Shown: positions 26,810 to 35,881, numbered from the stretch's first letter. The stretch is DNA of 64,000 nt from Actinomadura opuntiae (GCF_030283205.1 NZ_JASNWF010000007.1:124001-188000), one strand, 5' to 3'. Notes: a model not told the origin generated them from the letters alone. A program made the numbers and translations.

Positions 26810-26964
26810 AGCAGGTGCTCCTTGCGGACTGGAGGCGGAACTGGAGGCAGGGCGCGCCCGGCCCGGGCCGCCCGGCGGGCCCGTCGCGGGCCCGTCCGGG
26901 GCGGCGCGGCGGCGCGCCCTCCCCGCGGCCGGGCGCCTGGTGCGCGTCCGGCCACCGTCTGGAA

Positions 26965-27216
26965 CTAGCTCTGGAGCTTCTGGACGAAGTTGATGACGTC
27001 CTGGACGCTCTTGAGGTTGCGCAGCTCGTCGTCGGGGATCTCGACGCCGAAGCGGTCCTGCGCGGCCACCGCGATCTCCACCATCGACAGCGAGTCGATG
27101 TCGAGGTCGTCGATGAAGTTCTTCTCCGGGGTGACCTCGGACTTGTCGATGCCGACGATCTCGTCGATGATCTCGGCGAGGCCGTCCAGGATCTGCTGTT
27201 CGGTGGCGACTGCCAT
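26965..27216 (-). CDS. acpP: Acyl carrier protein
   Basis: An 83-residue acidic four-helix protein. Ser42 in the DSLSMVE motif is the site of 4'-phosphopantetheine attachment, and the surrounding NFIDDLDIDSLSMVEIAVAAQDRFGVEIPDDE is the ACP signature. The ATG is preceded by a good AGGAG. It carries the growing chain between FabD, FabH and FabF, encoded by the flanking genes on the same strand. Normal family length (about 75-85 residues). Confidence 0.96.
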   Translation of the reverse strand: MAVATEQQILDGLAEIIDEIVGIDKSEVTPEKNFIDDLDIDSLSMVEIAVAAQDRFGVEIPDDELRNLKSVQDVINFVQKLQS

Positions 27217-27272
27217 GGTTTCGGATTCTCCTTTGATGGGTTGGTCCAGAGCCTGCGAGCAGGCGTGACGGC

Positions 27273-28238
27273 CTACGGGATCTGGATGACTTGGGCAGCG
27301 TAGGACAGACCGGCACCGAACCCCACCAGCAGGGCGGGGGCGCCGGACGGTACGTCGCCGCGTTCGATCATGCGGGACAGGGCCAGCGGGATGGAGGCCC
27401 CCGAGGTGTTGCCGGAGTGCACGATGTCGTCGGCCACGACGGCGTTCGTGGCCTTCACCTTGCGGGCGATCGCCTGGATGATCCGGAGGTTGGCCTGGTG
27501 CGGGACGACGGCGGCCAGGTCGCCGGGGGCGATCCCGGCGCGCTCGCACGCCTCCAGCGCGACCGGCGCGATGGCGGTGGTGGCCCAGCGGAACACCGAC
27601 TGGCCCTCCTGCCGGATGAACGAGTGCCGGTCGTCGATGATGATCTTGTCGTAGTCCTCCCCGGCGCTGCCCCACACGACCGGGCCGATGCCGGGGGACT
27701 CGCTGCCGGTGACGACCGCGGCGCCCGCCCCGTCCGCGAAGATGATGCTGGTGGAGCGGTCGGTCCAGTCGATCCACTGGGACATCTTCTCCGACCCGAT
27801 CACCAGCACGTTGCGGGCGCTGCCGGCGCGGACGGCGGCGCTGGCGGTGCCGAGCGCGTAGCAGAAACCGGCGCAGGCGGCGTTCAGGTCGAAGGCGCCG
27901 GGCGCGTCGATGCCGAGCCGGTGCGCGACCTGCGGCGCGTGGCCGGGCATCGGCGACTCCGCCGAGCAGGTCGCGAGGATCACCAGGTCGATGTCGGACG
28001 GGTCGAGGCCGCTGTTGGCGAGGGCCTTGCCGCCCGCGTGCACGCCGAGCTCGACGATGCCCTCGTCGTCGCCGGCGATCCGCCGCTCCTGGATGCCGAC
28101 GCGGGTGCGGATCCACTCGTCGTTGGTGTCGACGGTCCGCGCCAGCTCCTCGTTGGTGACGATCCGGGCCGGCCGGTAGTCGCCGAACGCCAGGATGCGG
28201 GCGCCCGCGGTCGCGTCGGGGATGCGCAGCCCGGTCAT
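27273..28238 (-). CDS. fabH: Beta-ketoacyl-ACP synthase III
   Basis: A 321-residue initiating condensing enzyme that joins acetyl-CoA or branched acyl-CoA with malonyl-ACP. The catalytic Cys122 lies in AACAGF, the His in VVPHQANLRII and the Asn in HSGNTSGAS. The ATG (MTGLRIPDAT) overlaps the fabD stop by 4 bases (ATGA), so the two are translationally coupled. In actinomycetes FabH prefers branched starters, so it probably helps set branched-chain fatty-acid composition; specificity here is inferred. Confidence 0.96.
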   Translation of the reverse strand: MTGLRIPDATAGARILAFGDYRPARIVTNEELARTVDTNDEWIRTRVGIQERRIAGDDEGIVELGVHAGGKALANSGLDPSDIDLVILATCSAESPMPGHAPQVAHRLGIDAPGAFDLNAACAGFCYALGTASAAVRAGSARNVLVIGSEKMSQWIDWTDRSTSIIFADGAGAAVVTGSESPGIGPVVWGSAGEDYDKIIIDDRHSFIRQEGQSVFRWATTAIAPVALEACERAGIAPGDLAAVVPHQANLRIIQAIARKVKATNAVVADDIVHSGNTSGASIPLALSRMIERGDVPSGAPALLVGFGAGLSYAAQVIQIP

Positions 28239-29149
28239 GACGCGTCCGCCTCGATCAGCTCGCGGGCCTTGTCGAGGTCGGCGGGGGTCTTGAGGGCCAC
28301 CAGCTCGATGCCCTTCAGCTCGCGGCGGGCCAGCCCGACCAGCGTGCCGGCCGGGGGCAGCTCGATGATCGCGGTGACGCCGATCTCGCGCATCGTCGCC
28401 ATGCACGCGTCCCAGCGGACCGGGGTGCTGACCTGCTCGACGAGGCGCGCCACGAAGTCGCGGCCGGAGGCGACGACGGCGCCGTCCCGGTTCTGCAGCA
28501 GCCTCGTGCGGGGGTCGGCGACGGGCGCTCCGGGGGCGAGGCGGCGCAGGGCGTCGACGGCGGGGGCCATGTGGTCGGTGTGGAAGGCGCCGGCGACCGA
28601 CAGCGGCCGCAGCCGCGCCTTCGCGGGGGGCTCGTCGGCGAACCGCGCCAGCTGCTCGGTCGTCCCGGCGGCGACGACCTGGCCGGCGCCGTTGACGTTG
28701 GCGGGGGTGAGCCCGTGCTTGTCGATCGAGGCGAGCACCTCGTCGGCGTCGCCGCCCAGCACGGCGGTCATGCCGGTCTCGGTGACGGCGGCGGCGTCGG
28801 CCATCGCGCGGCCCCGCTCCCGGACGAGCACCAGCGCGGCCTCGGGGGACAGCACCCCGGAGATCGCGGCGGCGGCCAGCTCCCCGACGCTGTGCCCGGC
28901 GACGGCGCCCGGGACGCCGTCCTTGTACAGCACCTCGTGGGCGGCGAGCGCGGCGGCGACCAGCAGCGGCTGCGCCACCGCGGTGTCACGGATCTCCTCG
29001 GCGTCGGCGGTCGTCCCGTACCGGACCAGGTCCAGCCCGGTGACGGCCGACCACCAGGCCAGGCGGTCGGCGACTCCGGGTATCTCTAGCCATGGCTGCA
29101 GGAAGCCGGGGGTCTGGGCGCCCTGGCCGGGCGATGCGAGGAGGATCAC
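28235..29149 (-). CDS. fabD: Malonyl-CoA:ACP transacylase
   Basis: A 304-residue transacylase that loads malonyl groups onto ACP. The N-terminal LLASPGQGAQTPGF and catalytic Ser87 in the GHSVGE motif are diagnostic; the catalytic His is in VAGAFHTDHM. GTG 29149 is the only start codon fitting the conserved N-terminus, with GGGAGG about 9 bases upstream. It is the first structural gene of the operon, 89 bases downstream of the regulator stop, so the promoter probably lies in that gap. Confidence 0.95.
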   Translation of the reverse strand: MILLASPGQGAQTPGFLQPWLEIPGVADRLAWWSAVTGLDLVRYGTTADAEEIRDTAVAQPLLVAAALAAHEVLYKDGVPGAVAGHSVGELAAAAISGVLSPEAALVLVRERGRAMADAAAVTETGMTAVLGGDADEVLASIDKHGLTPANVNGAGQVVAAGTTEQLARFADEPPAKARLRPLSVAGAFHTDHMAPAVDALRRLAPGAPVADPRTRLLQNRDGAVVASGRDFVARLVEQVSTPVRWDACMATMREIGVTAIIELPPAGTLVGLARRELKGIELVALKTPADLDKARELIEADAS

Positions 29150-29218
29150 AACGACCAGCCTCCCGCGAACGCCCCCGCGCTCTCGATGCCGATCGCAACG
29201 AACTTTGTCAGCACCCCT

Positions 29219-29235
29219 TTGTACGACCCCTACAA
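29219..29235. promoter_or_regulatory. Inverted repeat at the fabD promoter region
   Basis: TTGTA-N7-TACAA (29219-29223 and 29231-29235) lies in the 89-base gap between the regulator and fabD. The gap also holds a second CTTTGT element. It is a candidate operator for the FasR-like regulator; the assignment is inference. Confidence 0.45.
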
Positions 29236-29238
29236 CCC

Positions 29239-30420
29239 CTATGCCCGGGGCGGGCGGGCGGCGAAGCGGCCCAGGACCAGGGCGATGCGGAGAGTGAACG
29301 CGTTGCGCCCGTCCGTGGGCGCGAGGCCGGTGAGCTCGGTGACGCGGCGCAGCCGGTACCGGACGGTGTTGGGGTGCACGAACAGCAGCCGGGCGGTCGC
29401 CTCCAGCGACGACCCCTGCTCCAGGTAGGTGGTGAGGGTGTCCAGCAGCGGGGCGCCGGCGGCGAGCATCGGGTTGTAGACGCTCTCGACCAGGTACCGG
29501 CGCGCCTGGCCGTCGCCGTCGAGGGCCCGCTCGGGCAGCAGCTCGGTGGCCTGGACGGGGCGCGGCGCGTCCGGCCAGCCGGCCGCGGCGCGCAGCCCGG
29601 CGACCGCGGCCTGCGCGGACTTGGTGGAGTCGTACAGGTCGCCGACCTGCGGGCCGACGACGACCGGGCCGGGGCCGCACTTGGCGGCGATCGGGCGGGC
29701 CGCCTCCATCGGGTCGGCGTCGCCGCCGACGATCACGATGACGCGGTGCCCGTGCACGCCGGCCAGCACGTCGGCGCGGGCGCGGCGGGCGGCCAGCTGC
29801 ATCTGGTCGATGGTGACCTCGGGCTCCTCGTCCTCGGGGGTGTATCCGGCGATCACCGTGACGGGCTTGGACGTCCAGCCGAGCGCCGCGGCCCAGGAGT
29901 GCATGCCGTCGTCGACCTCGCCGCGCAGCACCGCGTTGACGACCAGGGCCTCCAGCCGGGCGTCCCAGGCGGCGCGGGTCTCGGCGGCGCGCGCGTACAC
30001 CTGGGCCGCGCCGAACGCCACGTCCCGGGTGTAGCGCAGGATGGCCTCGCGCAGCTGGGCCTCGCCGCCGGGCGCGGCCAGCTCGTCCAGCCGGGTCTCC
30101 ACCACGTCGATGATCACCCGGATCATGTCGATGGTGTGGTGCAGCTTGATGGAGCGCAGCAGCTCGCGGGGCGCGGTGCCGAACACCTCGCCGGCGATGG
30201 CGGGCCGGGTCCGCTCGTTGCTCTTGAACCACTCCACGAACGCGGCGATGCCCGCCTGCGCGACCAGGCCGATCCAGGAGCGCTGGTCGGGCGGCATCCG
30301 CCGGAACCAGGGGAGCTGCTCCTCCATGCTGGTCAGCGCCGCGGTGCCGAACGTGCCCATCGCCTTCTCCAGGCGCTGGGTGGTCTGCTCGCGGATTTCG
30401 GCCTCGCCTGCGGTGTCCAC
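29239..30420 (-). CDS. PucR-type helix-turn-helix regulator of fatty-acid synthesis (FasR-like)
   Basis: A 393-residue regulator. The C-terminus has the PucR-type HTH (LEQGSSLEATARLLFVHPNTVRYRLRRVTELTGL), and the N-terminal 300 residues are the usual GGDEF-like/sensor-type region of the FasR subgroup. Streptomyces coelicolor FasR activates fabDHPF and is encoded immediately upstream, exactly as here. I use GTG 30420 (VDTAGEAEIREQ) because the larger frame overlaps the gene for another protein. It is transcribed in the same direction as fabD. Effector unknown; malonyl-CoA-type signals are known in other systems. Confidence 0.88.
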   Translation of the reverse strand: MDTAGEAEIREQTTQRLEKAMGTFGTAALTSMEEQLPWFRRMPPDQRSWIGLVAQAGIAAFVEWFKSNERTRPAIAGEVFGTAPRELLRSIKLHHTIDMIRVIIDVVETRLDELAAPGGEAQLREAILRYTRDVAFGAAQVYARAAETRAAWDARLEALVVNAVLRGEVDDGMHSWAAALGWTSKPVTVIAGYTPEDEEPEVTIDQMQLAARRARADVLAGVHGHRVIVIVGGDADPMEAARPIAAKCGPGPVVVGPQVGDLYDSTKSAQAAVAGLRAAAGWPDAPRPVQATELLPERALDGDGQARRYLVESVYNPMLAAGAPLLDTLTTYLEQGSSLEATARLLFVHPNTVRYRLRRVTELTGLAPTDGRNAFTLRIALVLGRFAARPPRA

Positions 30421-30506
30421 CTCCCCAGAGTGCCACCGAACGGGAGATGATCCGTCCCTGAGTGAGCGAACCGTTCCCTCCGGGGGCGGCGCTTTCGGGA
30501 CGGCGG

Positions 30507-31547
30507 TCAGCCGCGCGCGACGGCGGCAGGGTCGCCGAGGGCGATCGCGGTGAGGTCGCGCAGCGCGAGCGAGCCGGGGCGCAGGTAGTCGCTGTGGCCG
30601 CCCGGTCCGGCGGCGAACACCCGGGCGCCGAAGCCGCGCGAGACCGGATCGGGTCCGAGCCCGAGGCCGAGGATCCGCACGTGCGGGACGTCCTCCATCC
30701 AGTCGGTCGCGCCGCGTCCCGCCCAGACGCGGGCGGTGCGGCTCAGGTCGGCGGCCTTCCACGCGGTGGTGCCCGGGCTGCCGTACAGGGCGATGTCGCC
30801 GACCTGCCGCCACGCGGCGGCCGGCGCGCCGGTGCCGTGGTCGCCGAGCGCGGCGCGCCCGCACACGACCGAGCCGTAGCTGTGGCACAGCAGCGCGACG
30901 CCGGCGCGGGGGTTGACCCGGCGCATGGCGGTGAGGAAGTCCAGCAGCTTGCGGGCGCCCTCGTCGGCGCGCCGGTCGGTCAGGACGTCGCCGCTGAAGG
31001 TCCTGGGCGCGGCGTACCCGAGCCAGGCCACGACGGCGAGCCCCGGGTCGCGGGCGAGCGAGCGGGCCTCGGCGCGGACGGCCCGCGCGCCGCCGCCCGG
31101 CGTGGACCAGGGCTTGCCGCCCCGCCGGTCGAACGCCGTGAGCGTGGTGTCGGCGCCCGGCACGAGCACCGCGACGCGGCGCGCGTGCGCGAGATCGCCG
31201 ACGACCTCGACGGCCCGCCCGCCGCCGCGCGGGTCGAAGTACAGGAACCGGCGGCCGGGGTCGAGGAACGCGCCGAGCGCGCGGGCCCGGCCCTGGTCGC
31301 CGACGTCGCGGGCGGTCCGCAGGGCCCGTTCGATCGCGCGGTGCTCGGCGGCGTAGCGGACGTCCAGCGTCGAGGCCGCCAGCGAGGGGACGGCGGCGGG
31401 CGGCGCGTACGGGTCGGCGTGCCCGGTCCCGGCGGTGGTCAGCATGAGGGCCGCGGCGGAGACGGTGCCCGCCAGCGCCCGCCGTAGCCGTCGGGCGCGC
31501 CTGGAGGTCGTCTTGGGTGGCGGCGGCATCTTCGCTCTTTCTACCAT
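30507..31547 (-). CDS. Exported alpha/beta hydrolase (DUF1023-type), paralogue A
   Basis: A 346-residue predicted secreted protein. An N-terminal signal peptide is visible (RRLRRALAGTVSAAALMLTTAGTGHA) with a typical Ala-X-Ala-like cleavage near residue 45. The catalytic nucleophile lies in CHSYGSVVCG (GxSxG-like). Other family regions are VAWLGYAAPRT and YLRPGSLALRDL. The closely similar neighbour (about 50% identical by eye) indicates a tandem duplication. An alternative ATG lies six residues downstream. Substrate unknown; such enzymes can be esterases or lipases. Confidence 0.85.
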   Translation of the reverse strand: MVERAKMPPPPKTTSRRARRLRRALAGTVSAAALMLTTAGTGHADPYAPPAAVPSLAASTLDVRYAAEHRAIERALRTARDVGDQGRARALGAFLDPGRRFLYFDPRGGGRAVEVVGDLAHARRVAVLVPGADTTLTAFDRRGGKPWSTPGGGARAVRAEARSLARDPGLAVVAWLGYAAPRTFSGDVLTDRRADEGARKLLDFLTAMRRVNPRAGVALLCHSYGSVVCGRAALGDHGTGAPAAAWRQVGDIALYGSPGTTAWKAADLSRTARVWAGRGATDWMEDVPHVRILGLGLGPDPVSRGFGARVFAAGPGGHSDYLRPGSLALRDLTAIALGDPAAVARG

Positions 31548-31673
31548 CCGGGGGCGCCGGCGGATTCCGGGCGGGCTCCGCGGCCGAAGGGGGCACGTGG
31601 TGGGATGCGCGGGCCCGCGGCGGGGTTCGGGCGGACGGCGGCCCGGGCGTGGCGGCCCGGCGGGCGCGGGCGG

Positions 31674-32645
31674 TCAGGCGGGGGCGACCTGCGCGTCGCG
31701 GCCGAGCGCGATCAGCGCGAGGTTGCGGAGCGCGACCGTGCCGGGCTTGAGGTACGCGCTGTGCGGGCCGGTCCCGGCGTCGAAGCGCCGCGCGCCGAAC
31801 TCCGGGGACGCCGGGTCCGCGCCGAAGCCGATCCCGGCGAAGCGGACGTTCGGCACGTACTCCATCCAGTCGCCGCCGGCGCGCCCCGCCCAGACGCGGG
31901 CGGACGTGCCGAGGTCGGACGCCCGGTGCGCGGTGACGCCGGGGCTGCCGAACAGCGCGATCTCGTCGACCGGCGCGGGGGCCAGGTGCCGGGCGGCCTT
32001 CCCGCACACCACCGACCCGTAGCTGTGGCAGAGCAGGGCGATCCGGGCGCGCCCGTTGGCCGCGCGCACGCCGGTGAGGAACCGGCCGAGCGCGCGGGCG
32101 CCGTCGGCGGCGGGGCCGCTGGTCAGCACCTCGGGGCTCAGCGTCCTCGGTGCGCGGTAGCCGAGCCAGGCGATCACCGCGATCCGCTCGCCCGGCGCGT
32201 CCGCGCGGGCCTGCCGGTACAGGGCGCGGCTGCCGCCGCCGACGAACTTCGGCGAGTCGAAGTTGGCGAGCGCGGTGTCGGCGCCGGGCACCACGACCGC
32301 GATCCGGTCGGCCCGCGCCAGGTCGCCGAGGACCTCCACGGCCCGGCCGCGGCCGCGCGCGTCGAACGCCAGGAACCGGCGGCCCGGCGCCAGGAACGCC
32401 GCCAGCGCCCGCGCCCGGCCCCGGTCGCGGACCCGCAGGGCCGTCGCCCGCGCCCGGGCGATCTCCGCGTCCACGGCCTGGTACCGGGCGTCCAGTGCCG
32501 CGGCCGACAGGGCGGGCAGCGGCGCGGGCGCCGCGTACACCTCCGCGTGCCCGGCCGCCGTCGTCGCCGAGGCGACCACCGCCAGCACGGCGGCGGCCGC
32601 GACCGCCCTGGCGCGCCGGCCGGGAGCCGGGTGACCGCTGCCCAT
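31674..32645 (-). CDS. Exported alpha/beta hydrolase (DUF1023-type), paralogue B
   Basis: A 323-residue paralogue of the neighbouring gene. The signal peptide is in RRARAVAAAAVLAVVASATTAAGHA, and the same LLCHSYGSVVCGKAAR nucleophile motif, VIAWLGYRAPRT and YLKPGTVALRNL segments occur. It lies upstream of paralogue A on the same strand and 139 bases downstream of the response regulator. An inverted repeat ends 11 bases from its ATG. The pair is a tandem duplication of an extracytoplasmic esterase-like enzyme; its substrate is not predictable. Confidence 0.85.
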   Translation of the reverse strand: MGSGHPAPGRRARAVAAAAVLAVVASATTAAGHAEVYAAPAPLPALSAAALDARYQAVDAEIARARATALRVRDRGRARALAAFLAPGRRFLAFDARGRGRAVEVLGDLARADRIAVVVPGADTALANFDSPKFVGGGSRALYRQARADAPGERIAVIAWLGYRAPRTLSPEVLTSGPAADGARALGRFLTGVRAANGRARIALLCHSYGSVVCGKAARHLAPAPVDEIALFGSPGVTAHRASDLGTSARVWAGRAGGDWMEYVPNVRFAGIGFGADPASPEFGARRFDAGTGPHSAYLKPGTVALRNLALIALGRDAQVAPA

Positions 32646-32655
32646 CGGAGCCCTT

Positions 32656-32684
32656 CCTGGTCAGTGGGTGGAGTACTGACCAGG
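32656..32684. promoter_or_regulatory. Inverted repeat upstream of hydrolase B
   Basis: A perfect 10-bp repeat, CCTGGTCAGT (32656-32665) and ACTGACCAGG (32675-32684), separated by 9 bases, lies 11 bases before the hydrolase B start and downstream of the response regulator stop. It may be an operator or an RNA hairpin (terminator/attenuator). Confidence 0.5.
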
Positions 32685-32784
32685 ACGCTACGAACCGGAC
32701 GCCCGAGCGCGGATCAACCGGCGGTGCGGTCCTGCGGCGTCGGTCCCCGGTACTACGCGCGATACCTCCGAGGCGGCCCGGGTG

Positions 32785-33453
32785 TCAGTCGCCGGGTCTG
32801 ACCAGGCCGACCTCGTAGGCGTACACGATCGCCTGCGGCCGGTCGCGGAGCCCGAGCTTCATCAGGATGCGCCCGAAGTGGGTCTTGACGGTCTGCTCCG
32901 CGACGACCAGCTCCGCCGCGATCTCCCCGTTCGACAGGCCCCGCGCCACCAGGCCGAGCACCTCGGTCTCCCGCTCGGTCAGGTCCTGCAGCCGCCTGCG
33001 CGACGGCGCCCGCGGCCCGCCCAGCCGGGAGAACTCCGCGATCAGCCGCCGGGTGATCGACGGGGACAGCAGCGCGTCGCCCGCCGCCACGATCCGCACC
33101 GCGTCGGCCAGCTCCGCCGCCGAGGCGTCCTTCAGCAGGAACCCGCTGGCGCCGGCGCGCAGCGCCTCGTAGACGTAGTCGTCCAGGTCGAACGTGGTGA
33201 GCATGAGCACCTTCGGCCGGTCGCCCTCGCCGGCGCCGTCGAGGAGCCGGCGGGTGGCCTCCAGGCCGTCCATCACCGGCATCCGCACGTCCATCAGGAC
33301 GACGTCGGGCCGCAGCTCGGCGACGCGCCGCAGCCCCTCCTCGCCGTTCACCGCCTCCCCGACGACCTCGATGTCGGGCTGGGCGTTCAGCAGCACCCCG
33401 AACCCGGTGCGGACCATGCCCTGGTCGTCGACGATCACCACGCGCACGGTCAC
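32785..33453 (-). CDS. Two-component response regulator, NarL/FixJ type
   Basis: A 222-residue response regulator. The receiver domain shows VVIVDDQGMVRTGF, the phospho-acceptor Asp in VVLMDVRMPVMDG, and the switch Thr/Lys in LMLTTFD and GFLLKDA. The C-terminal LuxR HTH is LTERETEVLGLVARGLSNGEIAAELVVAEQTVKTHFGRIL. The GTG at 33453 overlaps the kinase stop by 4 bases (GTGA), so the pair is coupled. The paralogous hydrolases downstream are candidate targets. Confidence 0.94.
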   Translation of the reverse strand: MTVRVVIVDDQGMVRTGFGVLLNAQPDIEVVGEAVNGEEGLRRVAELRPDVVLMDVRMPVMDGLEATRRLLDGAGEGDRPKVLMLTTFDLDDYVYEALRAGASGFLLKDASAAELADAVRIVAAGDALLSPSITRRLIAEFSRLGGPRAPSRRRLQDLTERETEVLGLVARGLSNGEIAAELVVAEQTVKTHFGRILMKLGLRDRPQAIVYAYEVGLVRPGD

Positions 33454-34763
33454 GTCGCGTCCCGCGCCTTCACCGGGAGGGTGGCGTTCACGGCGAAACC
33501 TCCGTCCGGGGTGTCCCGGGCGGACACCTCGCCGCCCAGCATCGACGCCCGCTCGCGCATCCCCATGATCCCGTGGCCGGTGCCCTCCGGAGAGGGGACC
33601 GGGACGTCGCCGTCGCCCGGCGGGCCGTTGACGACGCCGAGCCGCAGTATGCCGTCCTCCCGGACCGCCGCGACCGCCACCCTCGACCCGGGCGCGTGCC
33701 GCATCGCGTTGCTCAGCGCCTCCTGGAGGATCCGGTACGCGGTGAGCCCGACGCCCGGCGGCAGCCCGTCCAGGTCGCCGGATAGCCGCGTCGAGACGGT
33801 CAGCCCGGCGCCGCGCGCGTGCGCGACCAGCTCGTCCAGCCGCTCCAGGCTCGGCTGCGGCGCGGTCTCGGCGCCGTCCTCCGAGCGCAGCACGCCGAGG
33901 ATCCGGCGCATCTCGGTCAGCGCGTCGAGGGCGGTCGCGCGGATCTCCGACAGGTCCTTGCGGGTCTCGTCGGGGACGGCCTCGACCTTGTAGGGCGCGG
34001 CCTCCGCCTGGATCGCGATCATCGACATGTGGTGCGCCACCACGTCGTGCAGCTCCCGCGCGATCCGCTGCCGCTCGGTCAGCACCGCCTCCGCGGCCTG
34101 GTGGCGCTTCTCCTGCTCGATCAGCTCGCGGCGCTGCGCGGCCAGCTGCATCCGGGAGGTGTTGCGGAGCCGGACGGCGTACCCGACGACCAGGGCGAGC
34201 AGCACCACGACCGTCGCGCCGCCCGCGCTCTCGGCGTCCTTGATCCACACTCCGGCCAGCGACAGCAGGCCGACGCCGATGGTGATGTCGCGCGGGCACC
34301 GCACCGCGACCGTGTACAGGCAGACGATCGCGGCGAACAGCCCGGCCGGCAGGTAGGGGCCGCCCAGCCAGCGGTCCGCCGGGACGAGCGCGATCGCCAC
34401 GAAGCTCAGCCGCCACGCGCCGAGCGGGTGCCGGTCGCGCAGCGCCAGCGGCAGCGTCACCGCGATCGACGCGATCAGCCGGACGGGCTCCGCGACGGGC
34501 AGCCCTGGATGGAACGGCTGCGGCGTGGCCAGCAGCGAGTTCGTCCCGGCGGCCAGCGCGATCGTCAGGCCGATGCCGACCACGTTGACGACCAGGCCGT
34601 ACGGCAGCCGCCCGATCCCGATGAACCGCGTCCAGCGCAGCGGCGCCGGCCACCCGCGTCCGGGCGGCACGGGATCGGCCTGCCCGGTCACGGCCGCGGC
34701 GAGGACGCCCCTCAGCAAGCCGTTCGGCGCCGAGGACGCGTCGTCGGTGTTCTGCCCGGCCAT
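33450..34763 (-). CDS. Sensor histidine kinase, NarL/DesK-type (HisKA_3)
   Basis: A 437-residue membrane kinase. Several hydrophobic segments lie between about residues 55 and 200 (for example NVVGIGLTIALAAG and ATVVVLLALVVGYAV). The dimerisation/H-box is ERQRIARELHDVVAHHMSMI, with the phospho-accepting His in ARELHDVV. The ATPase N-box is ILQEALSNAMRHAPGS and the G-box GHGIMGMRERASMLGG. It lacks a large extracytoplasmic sensor, so it may sense membrane state or a small molecule. Overlaps the response regulator. Confidence 0.94.
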   Translation of the reverse strand: MAGQNTDDASSAPNGLLRGVLAAAVTGQADPVPPGRGWPAPLRWTRFIGIGRLPYGLVVNVVGIGLTIALAAGTNSLLATPQPFHPGLPVAEPVRLIASIAVTLPLALRDRHPLGAWRLSFVAIALVPADRWLGGPYLPAGLFAAIVCLYTVAVRCPRDITIGVGLLSLAGVWIKDAESAGGATVVVLLALVVGYAVRLRNTSRMQLAAQRRELIEQEKRHQAAEAVLTERQRIARELHDVVAHHMSMIAIQAEAAPYKVEAVPDETRKDLSEIRATALDALTEMRRILGVLRSEDGAETAPQPSLERLDELVAHARGAGLTVSTRLSGDLDGLPPGVGLTAYRILQEALSNAMRHAPGSRVAVAAVREDGILRLGVVNGPPGDGDVPVPSPEGTGHGIMGMRERASMLGGEVSARDTPDGGFAVNATLPVKARDAT

Positions 34764-34837
34764 GAGCCCAGGCTAGAGAAGCGGCGCCCGCACCCGTATG
34801 ACACCGCGGTGCGACACCGCGCTCATACCTGGGTAGC

Positions 34838-35872
34838 GTGCGGAGGGTGGAGGCCGTTGAAGCGTTGCGCCGCATCGCGTTCCTGCTCGAGCGCGCGCAT
34901 GAGCCGACCTATCGCGTCCGGGCGTTCCGCAAGGCCGCCGATCAGGTCGAGGCGGCGTCTCCGGACGAGCTGCGGGACCGGGCGCGCGCGGGCACGCTGA
35001 CCGAGCTGCCCGGCATCGGCAAGGTGACGGCCCTCGTCATCGAGGAGGCGCTGCGCGGCGAGACCCCCGTCTACCTGCGCCGGCTGGAGGCCACCGAGGG
35101 CGAGCCGCTGGACGAGGCGACCGCCGCGCTGCGCTCGGCCCTGCGCGGCGACCTGCACACCCACAGCGACTGGTCGGACGGCGGGTCGCCGATCCAGGAG
35201 ATGGCCGAGACCGCCCGCTCGCTCGGCCACGAGTACCTCGCGCTCACCGACCACTCGCCTCGCCTGAAGGTCGCCAACGGGCTGTCCGCGGACCGGCTGC
35301 GCCGCCAGCTGGACGTCGTCGCCGAGCTGAACGAGCGGCTCGCGCCGTTCCGCATCCTCACCGGGATCGAGGTCGACATCCTCGACGACGGCGCGCTCGA
35401 CCAGGACCCGGACCTGCTCGACCGGCTGGACGTCGTCGTCGCGAGCGTCCACTCCAAGCTCCGCATGGACCGCGTCGCCATGACGAAGCGCATGGTCGCC
35501 GCCATCGCGAACCCGCGCGTGAACGTCCTCGGCCACTGCACCGGACGGATCGTCAAGGCGGGCGGGAAGCGGGGCGGGCTGCGGCCCGAGTCGGAGTTCG
35601 ACGCCGCGCTCGTCTTCGACGCCTGCGCCGCCTACGACGTCGCCGTGGAGATCAACTCGCGTCCGGAGCGCCTCGATCCGCCGAAGCGGCTGCTGCGCCT
35701 CGCGGTCGAGGCCGGCTGCCGCTTCTCGATCGACTCCGATGCGCACGCCCCGGGCCAGCTCGACTGGCAGCACTTCGGCTGCGAGCGCGCCGCCCGCTGC
35801 GGAGTCCCCACCGACCGAGTGGTCAACACCCTCCCCGCCAACGCCCTCCTCGATTGGACCCGCGGCACCTGA
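34838..35872 (+). CDS. PHP-domain phosphoesterase with HhH N-terminal domain (PolX-like, no polymerase)
   Basis: A 344-residue protein. Residues 1-90 resemble the helix-hairpin-helix N-domain of family X polymerases (TYRVRAFRKAADQVEA, ELPGIGKVTALVIEEAL). The remaining part is a PHP phosphoesterase with metal ligands in GDLHTHSDWSDGG, ALTDHSP, SVHSKLR and DSDAHAPGQ. Full bacterial PolX proteins are about 570 residues because a polymerase core sits between these parts; it is absent here. The protein may therefore be a 3'-end-processing nuclease or phosphatase. GTG start; monocistronic. Confidence 0.88.
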   Translation: MRRVEAVEALRRIAFLLERAHEPTYRVRAFRKAADQVEAASPDELRDRARAGTLTELPGIGKVTALVIEEALRGETPVYLRRLEATEGEPLDEATAALRSALRGDLHTHSDWSDGGSPIQEMAETARSLGHEYLALTDHSPRLKVANGLSADRLRRQLDVVAELNERLAPFRILTGIEVDILDDGALDQDPDLLDRLDVVVASVHSKLRMDRVAMTKRMVAAIANPRVNVLGHCTGRIVKAGGKRGGLRPESEFDAALVFDACAAYDVAVEINSRPERLDPPKRLLRLAVEAGCRFSIDSDAHAPGQLDWQHFGCERAARCGVPTDRVVNTLPANALLDWTRGT

Positions 35873-35881
35873 ACGACCCGG

